From Thioalkalicoccus limnaeus (GTDB lineage: Bacteria > Pseudomonadota > Gammaproteobacteria > Chromatiales > Chromatiaceae): a stretch of DNA of 64,000 bases. A program made the translations under genes and the position numbers. Within the stretch, counting starts at the first letter, position 1. Each line of letters starts with the position of its first letter. Location: positions 1 through 64,000 of the forward strand of contig NZ_JBDKXB010000007.1 of the NCBI RefSeq assembly GCF_041197575.1, written 5' to 3'. Shown piece by piece: positions 27,874 through 36,589 of the stretch. The notes beneath the pieces are model-generated. The model did not search any database. It saw only the letters and a program-made list of their open reading frames with translations, and was not told the DNA's origin.

Positions 27874-29307
27874 ATGTCCAGCATTCGTCTGCCGGTAGCG
27901 CTTCTGGTCGCTGCCCTCCTTGTCCTTCTCGCCCCGTTCGGTGTCGCGGCGCGCGGTTTGCCGGCCTTCACCGACCTGATCGAACAGAACGGCCCGGCGG
28001 TCGTCAACATCAGCACCCAGCAGATCCACGGGGGTGCGCCGACGATGCAGTTCGCGATCCCGGATCTGCCCGAAGACAGTCCCTTCTACGACCTGTTCCG
28101 GCGATTCTTCGGCGAGGAGGGTGAGCTTCATGGCGAGCAGATCCCTTCCAGGTCGTTGGGGTCGGGTTTCATCATCTCGAGCGATGGGGACGTCTTGACG
28201 AATGCCCATGTCGTCGATGGGGCGACCGAGATCATCGTGCGGACCAGCGATCGCCGCGAGTTCGTCGCGACCGTGGTCGGCAGCGACAAGCGCAGCGATA
28301 TCGCGCTCTTGAAGATCGACGGCGAGGATCTGCCCTTCGTGAGGTTGGGTTCCTCCGATGATCTCAAGGTCGGCGAATGGGTTCTGGCGATCGGTTCGCC
28401 GTTCGGTTTCGAGCATTCGGCCACGGCCGGCATCGTCAGCGCCAAAGGCCGCAACCTGCCCAGCGACAACTATGTTCCCTTCATCCAGACCGACGTCGCG
28501 ATCAATCCGGGCAATTCCGGCGGTCCGCTGTTCAATCTCGACGGCGAGGTCGTCGGCGTCATCTCGCAGATCTACAGTCGCACCGGCGGGTTCATGGGCT
28601 TGTCCTTCGCGATCCCGATCGATGTGGTCATGGACGTCGTGCATCAGCTGAAGACGAAGGGGCATGTCAGCCGGGGATGGCTGGGGGTGCTGATCCAGGA
28701 CGTCACGCGCGAGCTGGCCGAAACCTTCGGTATGCCGCAACCGAGGGGGGCCTTGATCGCGCAAGTGCTGCCGGACGGTCCGGCGGCCCAATCGGGTCTC
28801 AAGGCCGGCGACATCATTCTGCGTTTCAACGGCATCGATGTGCCGACGTCGAGCGCATTGCCGCCGATCGTCGGGGCGAGCTCCGTCGATGCGACCGCGG
28901 AGGTCGAGGTGTTGCGTGATGGCGAGATCGTGCGGATTCAGGTCGTCCTCGGTGAGCTGCCCGACGAGGATGCCCTGGCGCAGACCGGCCGGCCGACACA
29001 GCCACCCCAGGCGACGGCGAATCGTATCGGACTGATCGTCAGCGACCTGTCTGCCGAGCAGCGTGCCGAGTTCGGCGTCGAACAGGGCGGCGTGCAGGTC
29101 GACAGTCTCGCGAACGGCGAGGCGGAGCGCGTCGGTATCCGGGTGGGGGACTTGATCCTCGCGATCAACAATCAGCCGATCGAATCGGCGGCGCAATTCA
29201 ACGAGTATCTGGCTGGTCTCGAAGCGGGTCGATCGGTTGCCCTGTGGGTGCAGCGCGGTGACGGTCGTCTGTTCTACGCGATCCGTTTGCCGGAGAACCC
29301 GCGTTAG
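27874..29307 (+). CDS. mucD: DegP/MucD-type periplasmic serine protease
   Basis: 477 residues: signal peptide 1-26, trypsin-like domain with His112 (LTNAHVV), Asp142 (RSDIALLKI) and Ser215 (NPGNSGGPLFN), then PDZ1 (about 255-345, SRGWLGVLIQDVTRELAETF) and PDZ2 (about 375-470, EAERVGIRVGDLILAINNQP). It degrades or refolds damaged periplasmic proteins. ATG at 27874 has TTGGAGAG upstream; the frame runs open further back inside rseC but without homology. In the rpoE operon as in Pseudomonas algU-mucABCD. Confidence 0.95.
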   Translation: MSSIRLPVALLVAALLVLLAPFGVAARGLPAFTDLIEQNGPAVVNISTQQIHGGAPTMQFAIPDLPEDSPFYDLFRRFFGEEGELHGEQIPSRSLGSGFIISSDGDVLTNAHVVDGATEIIVRTSDRREFVATVVGSDKRSDIALLKIDGEDLPFVRLGSSDDLKVGEWVLAIGSPFGFEHSATAGIVSAKGRNLPSDNYVPFIQTDVAINPGNSGGPLFNLDGEVVGVISQIYSRTGGFMGLSFAIPIDVVMDVVHQLKTKGHVSRGWLGVLIQDVTRELAETFGMPQPRGALIAQVLPDGPAAQSGLKAGDIILRFNGIDVPTSSALPPIVGASSVDATAEVEVLRDGEIVRIQVVLGELPDEDALAQTGRPTQPPQATANRIGLIVSDLSAEQRAEFGVEQGGVQVDSLANGEAERVGIRVGDLILAINNQPIESAAQFNEYLAGLEAGRSVALWVQRGDGRLFYAIRLPENPR

Positions 29308-29326
29308 CCAGCTGGCATCCTGATCA

Positions 29327-29367
29327 GGCCGCTGCGGTCGTCGTTTCTGTCCGCCGCCGCAGCGGCC
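29327..29367 (+). terminator. Hairpin after mucD
   Basis: GGCCGCTGCGG (29327-29337) and CCGCAGCGGCC (29357-29367): perfect 11-bp stem with a 19-base loop, 20 bases after the mucD stop. No U-run. Probably ends the rpoE operon. Confidence 0.5.
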
Positions 29368-29490
29368 CCATGCTCCCGACCTCGGCCAGCCATGCGCTGT
29401 GCATCAGGCCCTGATGCCCGTGCCGGTGGCCCGACAACAGGGTGCCAGCGTCTCTCCGTCACCGGAGAGAGGCCCGCGCACTCGGTGATT

Positions 29491-29521
29491 TTAACCTTGG
29501 AATTCCGGCTTCTGGTATGAT
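29491..29521 (+). promoter_or_regulatory. Possible promoter with extended -10
   Basis: TGGTATGAT (TATGAT at 29516-29521 with the TGN extension) in an AT-rich patch; a TTAACC at 29491-29496 is 19 bases upstream. It would give a leader of about 300 bases before lepA. Confidence 0.4.
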
Positions 29522-29833
29522 CCGAGATTGCTTGGGTCTCGCTCGAGACGATCGGCCGAGGCGTTGTCGGCTCCCGTCTCGTGACCGGCGCTAGGACCGT
29601 CGGTTGCACCAGTCCCCGCATGGCATGGTCGCGACACGCTTTGAAGACATCCTTGTCGGTGGGGCGTCGACGCCCCTGTCGTCGGCGGTCGCGTCCATGA
29701 CAGGCCAAGACTGTCGCGACGAGCGATACCCGTGATACCGGAAACAGGGGTCGCGGTCCGTCTGCGCGACACCGAGCCGAAACCAGCCGACGCGCTACCC
29801 GCAACGCACGTGCATGAGAGTCGATAGAGACCG

Positions 29834-31636
29834 ATGGCCGATCTCGATCATATCCGTAACTTCTCCATCATCGCCCATATCGACCACGGCAAGTCGACGA
29901 TTGCGGACCGATTCATCCAGTTGTGCGGTTCACTGACCGACCGTGAGATGTCGGCGCAGGTCCTCGACTCGATGGACCTCGAGCGGGAGCGCGGCATTAC
30001 GATCAAGGCACAGAGCGTAACCCTCGACTATCAGGCCCGCAATGGCGAGGTCTACCAGCTCAATTTTATCGATACCCCGGGTCACGTCGATTTCTCGTAC
30101 GAGGTGTCGCGCTCGTTGGCGGCCTGCGAGGGGGCGCTATTGGTCGTCGACGCAGCACAAGGTGTCGAGGCCCAGAGCGTCGCGAATTGCTACACCGCGA
30201 TCGAGCAGGGCCTCGAGGTCCTGCCGGTCTTGAACAAGATCGATCTTCCGTCGGCGGAGCCCGAGCGCGTGATCAAGGAGATCGAAGAGATCATCGGCCT
30301 GGAGGCCCATGACGCGCTGCACGTCAGCGCCAAGACCGGCGTCGGCATTCCGGATCTGCTCGAGGCCCTGGTCGCGCGAATCCCACCGCCCCAAGGCGAT
30401 GTGTCCGCGCCGCTCCAGGCCCTGATCATCGATTCCTGGTTCGACCCCTATGTCGGCGTCGTGTCGCTGGTGCGGGTCATGAACGGCGAGGTCCGGCCGC
30501 GCGACAAGATCCAGATCCTGTCGACGGGTCGGACCCATCAGGTCGACAACGTCGGGGTCTTCACGCCGAAGAAGCTGGAGCGAAAGTGCCTGAGCACCGG
30601 AGAGGTCGGTTACCTGATCGCCGGGATCAAGGAAATCGACGGCGCGCCGGTCGGGGATACGATCGTCCGTGCCGATCGTCCAGCGCCGAAGCTGGCCGGT
30701 TTCAAGCAGATGCAGCCACGGGTCTTCGCCGGCCTCTATCCGACCGATTCCGATGCGTACGAGGAACTGCGCGAGGCGCTGAGCAAGTTGCGGCTCAACG
30801 ACGCCTCGCTTTTCTATGAGCCCGAGACCTCGCAGGCACTCGGTTTCGGGTTTCGCTGTGGCTTTCTCGGCATGCTCCATATGGAGATCGTCCAGGAGCG
30901 GCTCGAGCGCGAATACGATCTCGACCTGATCACGACGGCCCCGACCGTGATCTACGAGGTGCAGCGGTCCAACGGCGAGGTCATCCCGGTCGACAATCCC
31001 GCGAACCTGCCCGAACTCAGCCAGATCGCCGAGATCCGCGAGCCGATCATCGAGGCGCATGTGCTGGTCCCGCAAGATTATCTGGGGGCCGTGATTGGCC
31101 TCTGCATCGAGAAGCGCGGGGTCCAGAAGCAGATCCAATACCTCGGTGGCCAGGTCCAGGTGACCTATGAGTTGCCGTTGAGCGAGGTGGTGCTCGACTT
31201 CTTCGACCGATTGAAGTCGGTAAGCCGCGGGTTCGCGTCCTTCGAGTACGAATTCAAACGCTTCCAGAAGGCGAGTCTGGTCAAGCTCGATATCCTGATC
31301 AACGGCGAGGCCGTCGATGCCTTGTCGATGATCGTACACCGTGATCACGCCCAAACCCGCGGTCGCGAACTGACCGAACGCATGAAGAACCTGATCCCGC
31401 GCCAGATGTTCGAGGTGGCGATACAGGCCGCGATCGGTAGCAAGATCATCGCGCGCACGACGGTCAAGGCCCTGCGCAAGAATGTCACGGCCAAATGTTA
31501 CGGCGGTGATGTGACCCGTAAACGCAAACTGCTCGAGAAGCAAAAGGCCGGCAAACGACGGATGAAGCAGGTCGGGCGGGTCGAGATCCCGCAACAGGCC
31601 TTCCTCGCCGTTTTGCAGGTCGATAAGGACAACTAG
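29834..31636 (+). CDS. lepA: Elongation factor 4 (LepA)
   Basis: 600 residues, full length. GTPase motifs HIDHGKST (15-22), DTPGHVDF and NKIDLP; the LepA-specific end KAKCYGGDVTRKRKLLEKQK with GKRRMKQVG. A ribosome-bound translational GTPase. It precedes lepB by 11 bases, the conserved lepA-lepB-rnc-era-recO order. Confidence 0.98.
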   Translation: MADLDHIRNFSIIAHIDHGKSTIADRFIQLCGSLTDREMSAQVLDSMDLERERGITIKAQSVTLDYQARNGEVYQLNFIDTPGHVDFSYEVSRSLAACEGALLVVDAAQGVEAQSVANCYTAIEQGLEVLPVLNKIDLPSAEPERVIKEIEEIIGLEAHDALHVSAKTGVGIPDLLEALVARIPPPQGDVSAPLQALIIDSWFDPYVGVVSLVRVMNGEVRPRDKIQILSTGRTHQVDNVGVFTPKKLERKCLSTGEVGYLIAGIKEIDGAPVGDTIVRADRPAPKLAGFKQMQPRVFAGLYPTDSDAYEELREALSKLRLNDASLFYEPETSQALGFGFRCGFLGMLHMEIVQERLEREYDLDLITTAPTVIYEVQRSNGEVIPVDNPANLPELSQIAEIREPIIEAHVLVPQDYLGAVIGLCIEKRGVQKQIQYLGGQVQVTYELPLSEVVLDFFDRLKSVSRGFASFEYEFKRFQKASLVKLDILINGEAVDALSMIVHRDHAQTRGRELTERMKNLIPRQMFEVAIQAAIGSKIIARTTVKALRKNVTAKCYGGDVTRKRKLLEKQKAGKRRMKQVGRVEIPQQAFLAVLQVDKDN

Positions 31637-31647
31637 GAACCTGTTCC

Positions 31648-32469
31648 ATGCATTTTGATTTTCCAACCGTTTTGGTCGTCGCGACCTTCGTCAGCGGGCT
31701 CATTTGGCTCATCGATGCGGCCTGGTTCGCCCCGCGGCGGCGCGCCGCGCTCGGGGATGGCGCGGCGAAGACCAAGGAGCCGGTCATCGTCGACTACGCC
31801 CGATCCTTCTTCCCGATCCTGCTGGTCGTTCTGCTGCTCCGCTCCTTTGTCGTGGAGCCCTTTCGGATCCCCTCCGGTTCGATGATGCCGACGCTGTTGG
31901 TCGGCGACTTCATCCTGGTCAACAAATACGCGTACGGTTTGCGTTGGCCGGTCCTCAACACCAAGTTCGTCGAGGGTGGCGAGCCGCAACGCGGCGATGT
32001 GATCGTGTTCCGTTTTCCGGAGGATCAGCGCATCGATTACATCAAGCGGGTCGTGGCGGTCCCGGGCGATGAGCTGGCCTATCGGGACAAGACGCTCTTC
32101 ATCAACGGCGAGGCACAGCCGCAGGAATCCATAGGCTATTACTCGGGCATCGGCGCTAGCACCGCGTTGCGGGGCACGCTGGAGTTGCGTGAGGACTTGA
32201 CGGGCCGAGAGCACCGCATTCTGGTCGATCCGCGACGGCCGGATTTTCCGCCGATGTGCCGGGAGTTGGCCTATGGTCCGATTACCGTCCCGGAAGGACA
32301 CTTTTTCACGATCGGCGATAACCGTGACAACAGCAACGACAGTCGTTGTTGGGGCCTGGTGCCCGAGGCCAATCTGGTCGGGCGGGCCTTTGCGATCTGG
32401 ATGCACTGGGATCGGCAGCGCGATGGCTTCCCGATCGATTGGGGGCGCATCGGCGGCCGCATTCATTAG
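31648..32469 (+). CDS. lepB: Signal peptidase I
   Basis: 273 residues. Two N-terminal membrane helices (about 5-25 and 53-70), catalytic Ser78 in PSGSMMPTLLVGD and Lys133 in YIKRVVAVPGD, and box E GDNRDNSNDSR. It cuts signal peptides at the periplasmic face of the inner membrane. Between lepA and the DUF4845 gene. Confidence 0.97.
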   Translation: MHFDFPTVLVVATFVSGLIWLIDAAWFAPRRRAALGDGAAKTKEPVIVDYARSFFPILLVVLLLRSFVVEPFRIPSGSMMPTLLVGDFILVNKYAYGLRWPVLNTKFVEGGEPQRGDVIVFRFPEDQRIDYIKRVVAVPGDELAYRDKTLFINGEAQPQESIGYYSGIGASTALRGTLELREDLTGREHRILVDPRRPDFPPMCRELAYGPITVPEGHFFTIGDNRDNSNDSRCWGLVPEANLVGRAFAIWMHWDRQRDGFPIDWGRIGGRIH

Positions 32470-32485
32470 CCAGGGGTCAGGTGTG

Positions 32486-32866
32486 ATGACGAATCGACTT
32501 TCCCGTCAACGCGGTATCGGCTTCCTCGGGATCCTGTTCTGGCTCATCCTGGCCGGCAGCCTGTTGACGGTCGCTTTGCGACTGGGCCCTTCGTATCTGG
32601 AATTCATGACGATCAAGTCGGTCATGACCTCGGTGCGTGACGACCCGAGTGCCGTCGGTGCGCCGCGCGGCACGATCCTGCGAATGATCACGACTCGGCT
32701 GGATATCAACAACGTCGGTTCGGTGGGCCCGCGCGATTTCCATTTCGAACGCGTGCCGGATGGGGGTACCGAGGTCAGGGTCGAGTACGAGGTGCGGAAA
32801 CCGGTGGCCTTCAATATCGACGCCGTCCTGATGTTCGAACACAAGGAAGTGATTCCGGCGCCGTGA
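32486..32866 (+). CDS. DUF4845 membrane protein
   Basis: 126 residues. One N-terminal membrane helix after a basic start (RQRGIGFLGILFWLILAGSL), then a pilin-like extracytoplasmic part with LRLGPSYLEFMTIKSVM and DINNVGSVGPRDFHFER. This family regularly sits between lepB and rnc in gammaproteobacteria; function unknown. ATG at 32486 (a GTG sits one codon before). Overlaps rnc by 4 bases. Confidence 0.88.
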   Translation: MTNRLSRQRGIGFLGILFWLILAGSLLTVALRLGPSYLEFMTIKSVMTSVRDDPSAVGAPRGTILRMITTRLDINNVGSVGPRDFHFERVPDGGTEVRVEYEVRKPVAFNIDAVLMFEHKEVIPAP

Positions 32867-33558
32867 ACGAGGATCTGCGACCGCTCAGCAAGCGGCTGGG
32901 ACACCGCTTCGATAATGAAGCCCTGTTGGAACAGGCCTTGACGCACCGCAGTGCTGGGAGTCGTAATAATGAACGCCTGGAATTTCTCGGCGATGCGCTG
33001 CTCGGACTGATCATTGCCGAGGCCTTGTGGGCTCGCTTCCCCGAGGCTTCCGAGGGCCAGCTCAGCCGCTTGCGCGCCTCGTTGGTCAACAAGGAACGAC
33101 TCGCGGGGCTGGCCCGTGAGCTGGCCCTGGGCGACTATCTGCGGCTGGGGCCGGGGGAGTGGCGAACCGGGGGGCATGGCCGGGACTCGATCCTGGCCGA
33201 TGCGTTGGAGGCGACGTTCGCCTCCGTCTATCTGGATCGCGGCTTCGATGCGGTGCGCCGCGTGATCCTGGGACTCTACGAGGAGGCGTTGGCCGGCACT
33301 CGCGACGACCAGGTCGGCAAGGATCCCAAGACACGCCTGCAGGAGTGGCTTCAGGGACGCAAGCGGCCGCTGCCGGAATACGAGGTGCGGGAGATCGGGG
33401 GGAGTCCCCACGCGCAACAGTTCCTCGTCGGTTGCCGTCTGACCGATGACGGCAGCGAGGTTTGTGGTCAGGGGACCAGTCGGCGGCGGGCCGAGCAGGC
33501 CGCCGCCGAGGCGATGCTGAGGCGAATCGAAGATGACAGCCAGTCCCACCAATCGTAG
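32863..33558 (+). CDS. rnc: Ribonuclease III
   Basis: 231 residues, GTG start. Catalytic signature ERLEFLGDALLGLIIAEAL, second acidic cluster in DALEATFASVYLD, and a C-terminal double-strand-RNA-binding domain from about 158 (DPKTRLQEWLQGRKRPLPEY; GTSRRRAEQAAAEAML). Processes rRNA precursors and some mRNAs. Overlaps both neighbours (26 bases with era), so translation is coupled. Confidence 0.97.
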   Translation: MNEDLRPLSKRLGHRFDNEALLEQALTHRSAGSRNNERLEFLGDALLGLIIAEALWARFPEASEGQLSRLRASLVNKERLAGLARELALGDYLRLGPGEWRTGGHGRDSILADALEATFASVYLDRGFDAVRRVILGLYEEALAGTRDDQVGKDPKTRLQEWLQGRKRPLPEYEVREIGGSPHAQQFLVGCRLTDDGSEVCGQGTSRRRAEQAAAEAMLRRIEDDSQSHQS

Positions 33559-34435
33559 CGGCTACGTCGCCATCATCGGCCGTCCGAATGTCGGCAAGTC
33601 GACGTTGCTCAATCGTCTGATCGGCCAGAAGCTGGCCATCACATCCCACAAGGCCCAGACGACGCGCCACACGATCCTGGGCATCAAGACCCGTGAAGAT
33701 GGCCAGATGGTCTTCGTCGACACTCCCGGTCTCCATCAGCGCGGGTCCAGTGCCCTGAATCGCTATCTGAACCGCGCGGCGCGATCGGTGATCGGCGAGG
33801 TCGATCTGGTGCTCTTCGTCGTCGAGGCCGGGCGCTGGACCCATGAGGACGATCAGGCCCTGACTGCGTTGGCCGTGGCCGGGACCCCGGTGATCGCGGT
33901 GATCAACAAGATCGACCGGCTCGGCGACCGGACGCGACTATTGCCTTACCTCGAGGCCCTCGGCGCACGCCATGGCTTCCGCGACCTGGTGCCGGTCTCG
34001 GCGGTCCGCGGCGATCAATTGGATGTGCTCGAATCCCTGATCATGGCCGTGTTGCCGGAGCGTGAAAATCTGTTTCCGTCCGACCAGATCACTGATCGCT
34101 CGGAACGCTTTTTGGCCGCCGAACTGGTGCGCGAACAATTGATGCGGCGCTATGGCGATGAATTGCCCTATCGCACCGCGGTCGAGATCGAGCACTTCGA
34201 GGACCTCGGTGGTCGTTATCGGATCCATGCGCTGATCTGGGTCGAGCGGCCGGGGCAGAAGGCGATCATCATCGGTGATAAGGGCGAGGCCTTGAAGGCT
34301 GCGGCCAGCGAAGCCCGCCAGCAGATGCAACGGATGTTCGATTGCCCGGTGCATCTGGAGGTCTGGGTCAAGATCCGCAAGAACTGGTCGAGCGACGAGG
34401 CGGCCCTGGCCAGCTTGGGTTACCGCGAACACTGA
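33533..34435 (+). CDS. era: GTPase Era
   Basis: 300 residues. G1 GRPNVGKST at 16-24, G3 DTPGLH, G4 NKIDRL, and a C-terminal KH domain with VWVKIRKNWSSDEAALASLGY at the end. Binds 16S rRNA 3' end and checks 30S maturation. Overlaps rnc. Confidence 0.97.
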   Translation: MTASPTNRSGYVAIIGRPNVGKSTLLNRLIGQKLAITSHKAQTTRHTILGIKTREDGQMVFVDTPGLHQRGSSALNRYLNRAARSVIGEVDLVLFVVEAGRWTHEDDQALTALAVAGTPVIAVINKIDRLGDRTRLLPYLEALGARHGFRDLVPVSAVRGDQLDVLESLIMAVLPERENLFPSDQITDRSERFLAAELVREQLMRRYGDELPYRTAVEIEHFEDLGGRYRIHALIWVERPGQKAIIIGDKGEALKAAASEARQQMQRMFDCPVHLEVWVKIRKNWSSDEAALASLGYREH

Positions 34436-34453
34436 TTCGTTCGAGCCCCTCGG

Positions 34454-35191
34454 ATGGATCGCACCGGGACCGGCGCGACGGCGGGCCATCTTCACCGATG
34501 CCTGGTCTTGCACCGCCGTGAATTCGCCAACACCAGCCTGTTGGTCGAGGTCTTGTCGCCGACCCATGGCCGCTTTCCGGCCATCGCGAAGGGCGCGCGT
34601 CGCGGGCGGGCGCCGTTGGCCGGCCTGCTCCAGCCCTTCCAACCCTTGTGGTTGGGCTGGAGCGGACGCGGCGAGGTGCGCACGCTGGGGCGTGTCGAGG
34701 CGGCCGGTCGGGCCTTTGCCCTCGACGGAGATCACCTCTACTGTGGCTTCTATCTGAACGAGCTTCTGATGCGGGTCCTCGCGCGTGATGACCCGCACGA
34801 GGATCTGTTCGGCCATTACCTGACGGCATTGCACGACCTGGCCGACCGTCACCCGATCGATGCGGTGTTGCGGCCGTTCGAGCTTCGCTTGCTCCGGATC
34901 CTCGGTTATGGGCTGGTGCTGGATCGTGAGGCGGACACCGGCCGGCCGGTGCAAGGGGCGCAACGCTATCGTTACCAGCCCCAACAAGGCATCGTGGCCG
35001 TCGGTGTGACCGACGGATGCCCGTTTGACAGCTTGTCCGGGGAGACGCTGCTGCAATTGGCGGCGGATCGGCCGCCGGCCGGCGATGCGCAGATCCGCGA
35101 GGCCAGGCGCTTGCTACGCGCCGCGTTGGCGCCGCATCTCGGCACGCGGCCCTTGATGAGTCGCGAGTTGTTTCGCGGTCGACGGTCGTGA
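34454..35191 (+). CDS. recO: DNA repair protein RecO
   Basis: 245 residues. N-terminal OB fold (HRCLVLHRREFANTSLLVEV; FPAIAKGARRGRAPLAGLLQ), then the helical part with YCGFYLNELLMRVLARDDPH and FELRLLRILGYGLVLD. No zinc cysteines, as in E. coli. Works with RecR (18965) in gap repair. Last gene of the lepA-recO string. Confidence 0.95.
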   Translation: MDRTGTGATAGHLHRCLVLHRREFANTSLLVEVLSPTHGRFPAIAKGARRGRAPLAGLLQPFQPLWLGWSGRGEVRTLGRVEAAGRAFALDGDHLYCGFYLNELLMRVLARDDPHEDLFGHYLTALHDLADRHPIDAVLRPFELRLLRILGYGLVLDREADTGRPVQGAQRYRYQPQQGIVAVGVTDGCPFDSLSGETLLQLAADRPPAGDAQIREARRLLRAALAPHLGTRPLMSRELFRGRRS

Positions 35192-35321
35192 GGGGCGATC
35201 CTCGGACAGGAGACGCCGCGACATGCCCAGCCCCCCGCTGCTCCCCGGCTGCGGGCGTCAGACGCGCCCGGGATCGACGCCGGCGGAGTCGGGTGTCAAT
35301 CCAGCCGTGGTGCGCGCGTCC

Positions 35322-35330
35322 TGCTAAAAT
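35322..35330 (+). promoter_or_regulatory. Extended -10 promoter element before the GlgC-like gene
   Basis: TGCTAAAAT with TAAAAT at 35325-35330, 36 bases before the ATG at 35367. No convincing -35. The 175-base gap after recO and this element suggest the next gene starts its own transcript. Confidence 0.5.
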
Positions 35331-35366
35331 CGGGGCCGCGAACCCGCCAGTCTCCGGTAACTCCGC

Positions 35367-36572
35367 ATGTCGCTAGAAACCCTGACCCTCGTCCTCGCCA
35401 CCGACCGTGGTCCCGGTCTCGACCCTTTGACCCGGCACCGCGCGAAGGCGGCGGTCCCCTTCGCCGGCAAGTTCCGTATCATCGATTTCACGTTGGCCAA
35501 TTGCCTGCATTCGGATCTGCGCCAGGTCTTGGTGCTGACCCAATACAAGTCGCATTCGCTGCACAAGCATCTGCGGGATGGCTGGTCCATCTACAACCCG
35601 GAACTGCGCGAATACGTCACGCCGGTATCGCCACAGATGGCCGAAGGGCAGAGCTGGTATACCGATCCTTTCGATGCGGTGCGTCAGAATCGCTACCTGA
35701 TCGAGCGCAGCCGGGCCAAGCGCGTCTTGATCCTGCAAGGTGACCTGATCTACCGGATGGATTATGCCGAAATGATTCGGGCCCACGTCGATCAGCGGGT
35801 CGAGGTGACGCTCGCGATTCGCGAGGGGTCCCCGGCGGACAGCCCGGGCCGTGTCGCGGTGTCCTTGGATGAGGCCGGTCGGGTGGTGCAGGCGTTCGAC
35901 CCGGCGAGCACCGGTGATCCGGCGCGGACGAACCTGTTGACGATGGGCGTCTATCTGTTCGACAAAGAGCGATTGCTGGCCGAGTTGGATCGCCCGGCGG
36001 AGGTATCGCCCGAGCATCAGGTCTTGAGCGCGCCGGCGATCACGTCCTTGAGCGCCTCCGGTGGCGTCTTCGGTTACCGTTTCGGGGGCGCACGCGGGCG
36101 GGTGACACCGGACCGTTACTGGTGCGATCCGGTCACGATCGACGCCTATTTCGGCGCGACCATGGCCCTGCTCGATCCGCGCGCGCCGCTCGACCTCTAC
36201 CAGGAAGACTGGGACATCCATACCTACCAGGGCCAGGACCCCCCCGCGCGAACGGTTCCGGGCGCGTCCGGGACCGAAGGCATCTTCGTCAATTCGATGC
36301 TTGCCGACGGCACGCTGATCAGCGGCGGTGGGGTCAATCACTCGGTGCTCTTCCCGCGCGTGCGGATCCGCGACGGGGCGATCGTCGAGGAGGCCGTGCT
36401 GTTCGATGGGGTCCAGGTCGGCGAGGGCGCGCACCTGCGCCGTTGCATCCTCGACAAGGGGGTCCTGGTTCCGGCCGGCGTCCAGATCGGCCTGGACCCA
36501 GCGACCGACCGCGCCCGCTACGAGGTCACCGATGGCGGTGTCGTCGTGATCCCCAGGGGGTTTGCGTTCTGA
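35367..36572 (+). CDS. GlgC-like nucleotidyltransferase with degraded active site
   Basis: 401 residues, clearly homologous over its length to glucose-1-phosphate adenylyltransferase (GKFRIIDFTLANCLHSDLRQ; LTQYKSHSLHKHLRDGW; then the left-handed helix part FVNSMLADGTLI, SVLFPRVRI, RRCILDKGV). Yet key sites differ. The nucleotide loop GGxGTRL is ATDRGPGL (11-18); GTADAV is DPFDAV (100-105); the glucose-1-phosphate motif FVEKP is AFDPA (176-180), losing the binding lysine. Asp126 (QGDLIY), the metal-binding acid, remains. It may be a regulatory or specialised paralogue, as GlgD is in Firmicutes. No other glycogen gene is in view. Confidence 0.85.
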   Translation: MSLETLTLVLATDRGPGLDPLTRHRAKAAVPFAGKFRIIDFTLANCLHSDLRQVLVLTQYKSHSLHKHLRDGWSIYNPELREYVTPVSPQMAEGQSWYTDPFDAVRQNRYLIERSRAKRVLILQGDLIYRMDYAEMIRAHVDQRVEVTLAIREGSPADSPGRVAVSLDEAGRVVQAFDPASTGDPARTNLLTMGVYLFDKERLLAELDRPAEVSPEHQVLSAPAITSLSASGGVFGYRFGGARGRVTPDRYWCDPVTIDAYFGATMALLDPRAPLDLYQEDWDIHTYQGQDPPARTVPGASGTEGIFVNSMLADGTLISGGGVNHSVLFPRVRIRDGAIVEEAVLFDGVQVGEGAHLRRCILDKGVLVPAGVQIGLDPATDRARYEVTDGGVVVIPRGFAF

Positions 36573-36589
36573 TCCTGGATCCGGCCCGG

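Larger units (their letters stand above)
29308..29833. other. Long intergenic region between mucD and lepA
   Basis: 526 bases without a credible gene. It contains the hairpin at 29327-29367 and a possible promoter at 29491-29521, both listed. Short open frames on both strands have no recognisable protein character. Confidence 0.6.

Noticed and set aside
29304..29804. 166-codon minus-strand frame before lepA
   Set aside because: Composition of a random GC-rich frame; no ribosome site; contains the hairpin and promoter-like region instead.
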